From positions 1 through 31,940 of the forward strand of contig CAKSOE010000036.1 in assembly GCA_934476675.1 (NCBI GenBank): a stretch of DNA of 31,940 nt, written 5' to 3'. The position numbers and the translations under genes were made by a program. The notes below the pieces were generated by a model, which saw only the letters and a list, made by a program, of their open reading frames with translations, was not told the DNA's origin and ran no database searches. The number at the start of each line of letters is the position of its first letter. Positions within the stretch are counted from its first letter, which is position 1. Shown one piece after another: positions 16,693-23,891 of this stretch. Origin of the DNA: an uncultured Clostridia bacterium. Its GTDB lineage: Bacteria; Bacillota; Clostridia; UBA1381.

Positions 16693-19600
16693 ATGAAAGT
16701 AAAAAGAATGTTAAGTGTATTTTTAAGCTTGTCTGTAATTCTTTCAAACGCTGCATTCGGCGTAACCTCTGCCGTATGTGCTGCCGCAGATGATGGGTGG
16801 ACAACTATCCTCGAAGAGGATTTTTCGGAAAACAATACGCTTGATAAGCTCAGAGAAAATGGGTTTGGGGTCGGCTATGATGAAGAATTTATAAATCTTG
16901 ATAACGGAACTCTGGGATTTATAAATAATCCGTCTAACGGCGGCTCTTCGGAACTGTATTACAATTTTGACAATGCCGTAAACTCCGGAAAACTCATGGT
17001 TTCTTATTCAATTAAGCCGGAGGGCAACGCAACGATTGCAAATACTTTAAAGGACAGCAGCAGTTCATTCTGCGATACGTATTTGAGCTGGGGCGGAAAT
17101 ATATGTTACCGCTATTATGATGAAAGCAGCGGTATTAAGGAATTATACAACACTAAATATACATCGGGCGAATGGATAAATGTTACCTCCGTGTTGGATT
17201 TTGATGCAAAAAAGGCAGCAAGGATATGGACAAAACAGGACGGGACAATTATAAACGCAAGCTATGACGATGCCGTCAGGTATGAGCAGAATAATGCGGA
17301 ATTTACGGCGGCAGACAGGATTTCATTCAGAGCTATGTACAGTCAGAATAATACAAATGTGCGTACCGGATATGATGAGATTGATAATATTGTTATCAAG
17401 TATAATCCAAACAGAAATGCGGTTTTGGATTTAAGTGAGGATTTTGAAAATTACAGTACAATCGGCGATGCGGTAAAATCCGGTTGGATTCCTTATAACA
17501 GACCGAGCAAGGCTTCCGTTGCAAATGACAGCGAAAAAAGCAAAGTTATTAAGCTCGCGGAAAACGGCGCCGGATTTATGTATAGCTTTAACTCCGGCAG
17601 CAATGAGAATTTTAAAGGAACTTATGAGATAACGGGATCGGTAAAAACAGATGCAAATGCAGACGTTGCCGTTGATTTCGGCGCAGATTCCTCCGCATTC
17701 GGAAACACGGCATTTCATTTCGGAAATAACGGTTACATATATTTATCTTCGGCAAATTCAACCTCCAGAAGATGGTATGCCGGTACGTATGAACCGGGGA
17801 AATGGTATGATTTCAAAATTATAGCCGATACAATTGAGGGAAGCTATTCGGCAGAGATTTTGTCTGACGGTAAACGCGTTGCATACAGAAACGGAATTTC
17901 CATGTATGCCTCCGAGTCAGGGTTGGGATATATCAGATTCTGCCAGAATACAGATGGAGTTTCTTCGTATTTTGACAGTTTTTCGGTAAAAGAATACACA
18001 GGCGAAACAGACAAAATACTTTTGAACGATGATTTTGAAAGCTATACTGCGCTTTCGGATGGAGAAATCGGAAAAAGCGCTTATGATAACGTTTGGAAAG
18101 CGTCCTCGGTAGCGGGTGCACCGGAGATAGATTCAGCTACATTTGAGGGCAGGACGGTATTAAAGCTTGGCAACGGAAAGGGCTTGGTATACAGCTTTGA
18201 CAGAGGAACCCTGGCAAAGAGCGGTAAGCTTAAATTCAAAACAACAGTATACATAACCAATACAAATAATGAAAACAGATGCAGATATTTGTTTGAACTT
18301 ATGGAGTCGGGACGCAACGACGGCGTGCTTGCAGCATATGCCGACAAGGATATGATTGCCGCAAATACAAACGGTACGGCATATAGGGTGGCAAGCGGAT
18401 ATAAACTTGACGAGTGGTATGATTTTATTGTTGTTGCGGATTTTGATAAAAAAACATATAATGTTCAGATAGTCAAGGGGAATGATGTCATTGCACAGCT
18501 GAGAGACATAGATATGGTAAAATGGCAGGATTCAAATAAGCCGTTCGGCGATTTTTCGGGAATACAGCTGAGGTCGTGGGGTAATACCGTATATGTAGAC
18601 AGTATTTCGGTTGAGAGAATTGATAAGGAAAGTGACAGAGACTTAGCATATCTTTCATTTAATTTCAATTCCTATACAACGAAAGATGATGCGGCAAATG
18701 CAGGCTGGAAAAACGACAATTCGGGAGTGCCGTATGACATTGCCGATTCCGACAGCGACCATGGCAAATCAATTGTTTTACCCGCGAAGAATGCCGGTAT
18801 AAAGCATGATATGAATATGCCCAAAAAAGGAAAAATAAAATTAACTTATTCCGTAAACTCCAACGGCAACAGAGTTGTTGTTGATGCACCCATGCAGAGC
18901 GGCGGTTCCGGTATGCTTGTATTCATAAATGACGACGGAAATATATATCACTCAAATCCGTACGCCGATAAAAATTATCTGCTATGTACGGGACAGAGTA
19001 ATCAGTGGATTACGGTAGAGAATATTATTGATACGGAAAAAATGTCAAACGAGTGTACCGTTTATAATGCCAACGGACAAAAAATCGGTTCGGTAACAGT
19101 TGACAAAATTAATAATATAGAGGAGGGAAAATCAGTATCTGCCATTACCGGTATTCGTTTCAGATGCTGGAACGATAATGCGCCCGGGGTGTATATAGAT
19201 GACGTCAAGGCTGCGTGTTATTATGCCAAACCGGAGCTGAATGCGTATGATGTTACAATTACGGATTTTGCAGGCAATACGCATAATCTTACAAACAGCG
19301 TAATACCGGCAGTCAGGTCAATCAACCTGGATTTCGGATGCAGGCTGAACGGCAGCACAGGCGCCGAAAGTATACAGCTTATACGCACAAATAACGGAAC
19401 GGTTTCATATACGCCGCAAATTAACGGAGAAGTGTATTCGATGCTTTTGGACACCTGTCTTGCACAAAACAGCAGTTATGAAATAAGAATTTTACCAACC
19501 GTCGAGAGTGAAGAGGGAATGACGTTTGATACAACATTAACTCTTGAATTTAAAACGGGCACGGCAGAGGTAAGCGGAAAACTGATAAAGGCAACAGTCG

Positions 19601-19902
19601 GCGGCGAGGAAATCAAAGCAATCAGTCAGCTTCATACCGGCGATACCATGGTTGTGGACACTGCGTTTGCAAATCCGTCGGAAAGCACGGCATCTATGTC
19701 GGTGGTTGCAGCATACTATGCCGGAGACACATTGAAAAAAGTGGAAATTATATCAAAGGATAATATTTCCGCAGGGGCAGTACTTAACGACAGCATAACC
19801 GTTACGGTTCCGGACCTTACAGACGTAACGGAGGCGGGAATTTTCCTTTGGGATTCTTTGAATACATTAGTACCGTACTGCGGAGTTTTGCAGATTAATT
19901 AA
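16693..19902 (+). CDS. Secreted multi-module protein: four tandem jelly-roll-like modules, Ig-like domain, C-terminal FLWD domain
   Basis: 1069 residues with signal peptide (cleavage near VCAAA-DDG, about 33). About 36-238, 243-440, 442-648 and 650-840 are four diverged copies of one ~200-residue beta-sandwich module: each opens with a D/N-F-E-x-Y-like segment (EDFSENNTL, EDFENYSTI, DDFESYTAL, FNFNSYTTK), contains a Gly-rich GF/GL-x-Y/H-x-F/M strand, and closes with a hydrophobic IDNIVIKY / FDSFSVKEY / VDSISVERI / IDDVKAACY strand. This is the look of LamG/concanavalin-like binding modules. An SbsA-type Ig-like domain follows (about 845-955), then a terminal domain (957-1069) ending IFLWDSLNTLVPYC that recurs in the next gene product. 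No catalytic motif is recognised. Likely a surface glycan-binding protein; a polysaccharide lyase role cannot be excluded. TAAGGAGG precedes the ATG. Confidence 0.82.
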   Translation: MKVKRMLSVFLSLSVILSNAAFGVTSAVCAAADDGWTTILEEDFSENNTLDKLRENGFGVGYDEEFINLDNGTLGFINNPSNGGSSELYYNFDNAVNSGKLMVSYSIKPEGNATIANTLKDSSSSFCDTYLSWGGNICYRYYDESSGIKELYNTKYTSGEWINVTSVLDFDAKKAARIWTKQDGTIINASYDDAVRYEQNNAEFTAADRISFRAMYSQNNTNVRTGYDEIDNIVIKYNPNRNAVLDLSEDFENYSTIGDAVKSGWIPYNRPSKASVANDSEKSKVIKLAENGAGFMYSFNSGSNENFKGTYEITGSVKTDANADVAVDFGADSSAFGNTAFHFGNNGYIYLSSANSTSRRWYAGTYEPGKWYDFKIIADTIEGSYSAEILSDGKRVAYRNGISMYASESGLGYIRFCQNTDGVSSYFDSFSVKEYTGETDKILLNDDFESYTALSDGEIGKSAYDNVWKASSVAGAPEIDSATFEGRTVLKLGNGKGLVYSFDRGTLAKSGKLKFKTTVYITNTNNENRCRYLFELMESGRNDGVLAAYADKDMIAANTNGTAYRVASGYKLDEWYDFIVVADFDKKTYNVQIVKGNDVIAQLRDIDMVKWQDSNKPFGDFSGIQLRSWGNTVYVDSISVERIDKESDRDLAYLSFNFNSYTTKDDAANAGWKNDNSGVPYDIADSDSDHGKSIVLPAKNAGIKHDMNMPKKGKIKLTYSVNSNGNRVVVDAPMQSGGSGMLVFINDDGNIYHSNPYADKNYLLCTGQSNQWITVENIIDTEKMSNECTVYNANGQKIGSVTVDKINNIEEGKSVSAITGIRFRCWNDNAPGVYIDDVKAACYYAKPELNAYDVTITDFAGNTHNLTNSVIPAVRSINLDFGCRLNGSTGAESIQLIRTNNGTVSYTPQINGEVYSMLLDTCLAQNSSYEIRILPTVESEEGMTFDTTLTLEFKTGTAEVSGKLIKATVGGEEIKAISQLHTGDTMVVDTAFANPSESTASMSVVAAYYAGDTLKKVEIISKDNISAGAVLNDSITVTVPDLTDVTEAGIFLWDSLNTLVPYCGVLQIN

Positions 19903-19924
19903 AGAGTATATTCGGAGGAATATA

Positions 19925-22150
19925 ATGAAAAAGGTTATACTTTGTTTACTTATATTAATTATTGCCGGGGTTGCCGGCGCACACCTTTCGGTGTGCGCCG
20001 ACGAGCCTAAGCTTAACAATGAATGTGTAAAATTTTATCCCTCGGAATCGGCGTCGGGAAACGCCTATTATATTTCGGAGAATCCGCTTTCATACAGGCT
20101 TCAGATTACCAATCCCGAAACTGAAAATTACAGTGTTCTGTTAACATACGTCATTGATGATGAAAGCAATAAAACAGTATGGAGTGAAAGTAAAAGCTTT
20201 CAGCTGAATGCCGAAAGCACCGTTATAAAAAGCTTTAAGATTCCGAATGAGCTTGGCGCCGGAATATATAATGTAAGCGTTACGCTCAAAGGAGATTTCG
20301 GTACGATTAAAAAAAGTACGCATTGCTCATTGAGTGTAAAAAACGACAAAGGCTCTGACGATATGGGTATATGTACTCATTTCGGGCAGTATATTGACAT
20401 TGCCGAGCAGGGAATGCCGCAGATTATAAATTCCGGTTTCGGCTGGGTACGTGATGAAATAAGATGGGAAATTGTCGAAAAAACAGCGGGAAAATATGAA
20501 ATTCCCGAGTATTATGAGAATTTTGTCAACCGTGCCGTAAAGTCCGGCTCTAAGGTCGTTCTGATTTTGGCATACGGAAATCCTTTGTATGATAACGGAG
20601 GCTTGCCGACAAGTAAAGAGGGAATTAAAGCCTATGCGGAATATTGCGCTTTTATGGCGGAACACTTTAAAGGGCGTGTTTCGGCATATGAAATATGGAA
20701 TGAAGCAGACCTTCCCGTTTTCACGGGAGGATATGCAACCAACGGCAAGCAATACGCGGAGGTTTTAAAAGCGGCATATAATGCAGTAAGCAGTTATGCT
20801 CCGGTTATCGGCGGGACGCTTACTTCGCTGACATATGACAGTGCGGAGCGGTATCTTGGAGAAATTCTCTCAAACGGCGGCGGCAGCTATATGGATATTC
20901 TGGGCATTCATCCGTATGAAAATGACGGATATTATGCGGACGAAAATGCGTATACGGAGAATTTTAAGATAGCAAAAAGACTTTTAAACGACTATGACTG
21001 CGGTGATAAACCGATTTGGATAACAGAATTCGGAAGTTCAAGCAATACTGCGCCAACAGGCTATACCGAGAAAGCGCAGGCAATCAATCTTGTCCGCGCA
21101 TCGGTTATAGCAAAGGCAGAACCTTCGGTAGAAAAGATGTTTCTTTACAATTACAGGGAATACGGAACAGAGGCTGATAAGCTGAATTATCATTTCGGAA
21201 TTGTTGATTATTATTATAATGCAAAGCCGGCATATTTATCTGTTTCCTTTATGAATAAGGCTCTTAACGGCATGAATTTTGAAAAACGTTACGGTGACGG
21301 ATTATTCAGCATTTATCATTTTAAAAATAATTTCAGGGATACTGCGGCGCTTTGGAAAAACACGCTTGTATCACCTTCGCCGAAGCTGATTGTGGCAAAC
21401 GATAAAGCTGATGGAGAAGGTATGGAAATAACGGTGTCGGAGGATGGCAGAACGGCAACCGTTCATAAAAATCACGGCGATTTGCTGGAGCTGTTTGATA
21501 TGTACGGTAATCCCGTTGAAATTTCGGAAGAAATAAGTATATCCGATACACCGGTTTATGCGGTGTGTACACGAAAACGCGATGTGAATATAAAGCTTGA
21601 TAATACGGATGGCAGAATATCCGTTACAGGTCAGAATGCTGTGCCGGATTCGCAAATCACTATTCTGGTGCGCCGGGAAAATTCAATAAATAACCAAATC
21701 CATTATATCAGACAGACAACTGCGAACAAAGACGGAGAGTTCGTGTTTGGGTTTGATATTAATAAAAATGATGTTTATACAATCGGAATTTATGACGGAA
21801 GCGTAAAAACGGAGTCGAACATAGGAAATACTTATTATAATATTAATATGGAATATTTGGTAAACGGCAAAGCGCCCGAACGGCTTGAAGATTTAAAAAA
21901 CAATGATGTAATACGCGGCGCCGCCGAGATAGTGCGCAAAGGAGAGCAGGAAAACAATCTGATGTTTATTTGCGCCGTGTACGGAGAAAAGCTTATATCG
22001 GTCAATGCACAAGAGGTTAAGTGGAACGGTGCAGAAGGAGCTGCCTTAGCGGAGATAAAGCTTGACTGCGCAGATGATATTAAAGATGTGAAATTCTTTT
22101 TATGGGATGATTTAATGAAGCCGGTTATCAGAACATCGGAATTTGAATAA
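19925..22150 (+). CDS. Secreted clan-A glycoside hydrolase (GH39-like) with Ig-like and FLWD C-terminal domains
   Basis: 741 residues; signal peptide with cleavage near SVCA-DEP (about 25). An N-terminal beta-sandwich (about 30-140) precedes a TIM-barrel domain at about 148-450 with GICTHFGQ, WVRDEIRWEIVE, acid/base candidate Glu260 in YEIWNEAD and nucleophile candidate Glu368 in WITEFGSS. The core is clearly related to the hydrolase at 13280. After it come an Ig-like module (about 552-635, ISVTGQNAVPDSQITILV) that resembles the N-terminal module of the following SLH protein, and a C-terminal domain (about 636-741) ending FFLWDDLMKPV that matches the end of the preceding gene product. TTCGGAGG before the ATG. 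The early coding sequence contains a perfect 11-bp hairpin. Substrate unknown. Confidence 0.85.
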   Translation: MKKVILCLLILIIAGVAGAHLSVCADEPKLNNECVKFYPSESASGNAYYISENPLSYRLQITNPETENYSVLLTYVIDDESNKTVWSESKSFQLNAESTVIKSFKIPNELGAGIYNVSVTLKGDFGTIKKSTHCSLSVKNDKGSDDMGICTHFGQYIDIAEQGMPQIINSGFGWVRDEIRWEIVEKTAGKYEIPEYYENFVNRAVKSGSKVVLILAYGNPLYDNGGLPTSKEGIKAYAEYCAFMAEHFKGRVSAYEIWNEADLPVFTGGYATNGKQYAEVLKAAYNAVSSYAPVIGGTLTSLTYDSAERYLGEILSNGGGSYMDILGIHPYENDGYYADENAYTENFKIAKRLLNDYDCGDKPIWITEFGSSSNTAPTGYTEKAQAINLVRASVIAKAEPSVEKMFLYNYREYGTEADKLNYHFGIVDYYYNAKPAYLSVSFMNKALNGMNFEKRYGDGLFSIYHFKNNFRDTAALWKNTLVSPSPKLIVANDKADGEGMEITVSEDGRTATVHKNHGDLLELFDMYGNPVEISEEISISDTPVYAVCTRKRDVNIKLDNTDGRISVTGQNAVPDSQITILVRRENSINNQIHYIRQTTANKDGEFVFGFDINKNDVYTIGIYDGSVKTESNIGNTYYNINMEYLVNGKAPERLEDLKNNDVIRGAAEIVRKGEQENNLMFICAVYGEKLISVNAQEVKWNGAEGAALAEIKLDCADDIKDVKFFLWDDLMKPVIRTSEFE
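19975..20000 (+). repeat. Perfect 11-bp GC-rich hairpin inside signal-peptide coding region
   Basis: CGGCGCACACC (19975-19985), loop TTTC, GGTGTGCGCCG (19990-20000). It lies at codons 17-26 of the hydrolase gene, just at the signal-peptide cleavage region (encoded AGAHLSVCA). The GC content is far above that of the surroundings. The structure is certain; any effect on mRNA or translation is inferred. Confidence 0.8.
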
Positions 22151-22169
22151 TAGATAGTGAGGAATGTTT

Positions 22170-23810
22170 ATGAAAAAGATAGCGGTTATTACTCTGATGT
22201 GTATGCTTATATTGTCCTCTGTAAGAGTATCAGCCGGAGAATTGACCTGCGGGATAGGGTATAACTATAAGGAATCAAAAATACAAATTGCCGGTGAAGC
22301 TGTAGGCGGCAACGACTATGTTGTTTTGGTAGTTTTGAAAAAAGATGTGTCCTTTGACGACTATTATAATGCGGAGGATAAACAAGACCTCATTTTATAT
22401 TGTAAGCAGATGAATGCAGAATCGGGAAAATATAACTTTGGGTTTAGCTATAAGAATGAGGAAACAGGCAGATACGGTGCGATTTTATCATCATCTTCCG
22501 ATGGCAGCCTTGCGCATATAAATCTGAAACTTATTTCATACGAGGAATTTTGCGCTGCATATGATGACCTGAATAAAGCCGCGTCTGATAATAATAAAAA
22601 AGAGTTTGCAAAAATTATCAGCGAGAAATATCCTTCGCTGGATTTTGATTTTTCGATGCTTGGCAGCGAAAGCGTATCGGAGACGGATACAGAAAACTAT
22701 TTTAAATTCGTAAAAGAAAATCCTCTCGATACGGCTTTTCAGGAAAAAAATTCGGCAATATTCAAAACCTTTATGCTCTGCGAACTGTTAAATTCAGGAA
22801 AGCTTGCGGATATAGGTGCATATACAGACGATATTTATTTTGAGAATAAAATGCTTTTAAACGATTATAAAAAGCTTGCTCAGATCGGGGAATTTGGCAG
22901 TTATGCAACGGAGAAAATGTCTTTTAAAAATATAACCTCGCTGAAAGGCTTTTACACTGAATTTAAAAAGGCTATTTTGCTGGGCGGAGTAAAATACAGT
23001 GTCGGATACGGTGCGGTAAAGGAGCTTTTTAAAGCTTACAATGATGTTATCGGGGTAAATACCAATGTATCGGATAGTGTTTTTAAGGAAATAACGGGAA
23101 ATGATTATAAGGATATTGACGCTCTGATTGCAGATTATAACCGGAAGTTGCAGAAGAAAAACATAAGCGCTCCGTCGGGCGGCGGAGGCGGCGGAGGAAG
23201 TGCGCCGAAAACTCTGTATAGGGGGGATTCTTTGGCGGCAGGAGGCGCCGTTAAGCCTGTGGAGGATACTTTTACGGATATTGAAGGCGTTGATTGGGCT
23301 GTTGAGGCGATACTTGCTCTTTCGGATAAGCAGATTATAAACGGAACAGAGCCGGGGATATTCAAGCCTAACGATAAGATAACCAGAGAGGAATTTGCAA
23401 AGATTCTGGTAGGAGCAATGGGGTATTCTCCCGATTTATATGAGGGTAACGTATTTTCTGACGTAACGGAGGATGATTGGTTCTGCAAATATGTGAATAT
23501 TGCGGCACTTAACGGGATAGTTCAGGGAATCGGAAATAATTGTTTCGGCAGCAGAAATACCATAACAAGACAGGATATGTGCGTAATGCTGTATAATGCG
23601 TTAAGGCAAAGAAAACCGGATTTAACGGGAGACGAGCTTGTATTTGAGGATTCCGGACTGATTGCGGAGTATGCAAAACCGGCAGTTGCGGCGCTTTATA
23701 AAATGGGAGCCGTAAACGGCGTCAGCAGCACGGAATTTGAGCCGGAAGGATATGCTACAAGAGCGCAGGCGGCGAAAATAATTTACAGTGTGCTTGATGA
23801 TTTGAATTGA
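22170..23810 (+). CDS. SLH-anchored surface protein with N-terminal Ig-like module
   Basis: 546 residues from the ATG at 22170; TGAGGA ends six bases before it, which favours it over the ATG two codons earlier (22164). Signal peptide (cleavage near VSAG-ELT), Ig-like module at about 24-115 (KIQIAGEAVGGNDYVVLVVL ... GKYNFGFSYKNE), a helical middle region (about 118-325) without recognised motifs, a poly-Gly linker (about 333-342), then three SLH domains (about 366-420, 427-485, 490-546; FTDIEGVDWAVEAILALSD, FSDVTEDDWFCKYVNIAALN, FEDSGLIAEYAKPAVAAL). It would sit in the S-layer. With no enzyme domain, it may act as a scaffold or binding protein for the locus; that role is inferred from context. 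Confidence 0.88.
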   Translation: MKKIAVITLMCMLILSSVRVSAGELTCGIGYNYKESKIQIAGEAVGGNDYVVLVVLKKDVSFDDYYNAEDKQDLILYCKQMNAESGKYNFGFSYKNEETGRYGAILSSSSDGSLAHINLKLISYEEFCAAYDDLNKAASDNNKKEFAKIISEKYPSLDFDFSMLGSESVSETDTENYFKFVKENPLDTAFQEKNSAIFKTFMLCELLNSGKLADIGAYTDDIYFENKMLLNDYKKLAQIGEFGSYATEKMSFKNITSLKGFYTEFKKAILLGGVKYSVGYGAVKELFKAYNDVIGVNTNVSDSVFKEITGNDYKDIDALIADYNRKLQKKNISAPSGGGGGGGSAPKTLYRGDSLAAGGAVKPVEDTFTDIEGVDWAVEAILALSDKQIINGTEPGIFKPNDKITREEFAKILVGAMGYSPDLYEGNVFSDVTEDDWFCKYVNIAALNGIVQGIGNNCFGSRNTITRQDMCVMLYNALRQRKPDLTGDELVFEDSGLIAEYAKPAVAALYKMGAVNGVSSTEFEPEGYATRAQAAKIIYSVLDDLN

Positions 23811-23891
23811 GGGATACAGTATATCAAAAACAATCGGCGTCCGGCGGCGTTTTGATTAAGCCGGCAGCCGGAAGATGGAATGGAGATTATT

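Noticed and set aside
23823..23855. Inverted repeats (ATCAAAA / TTTTGAT) in the gap between the two SLH genes
   Set aside because: The arms are short with a long imperfect middle and no T run follows, so neither a terminator nor a clear structure can be claimed.
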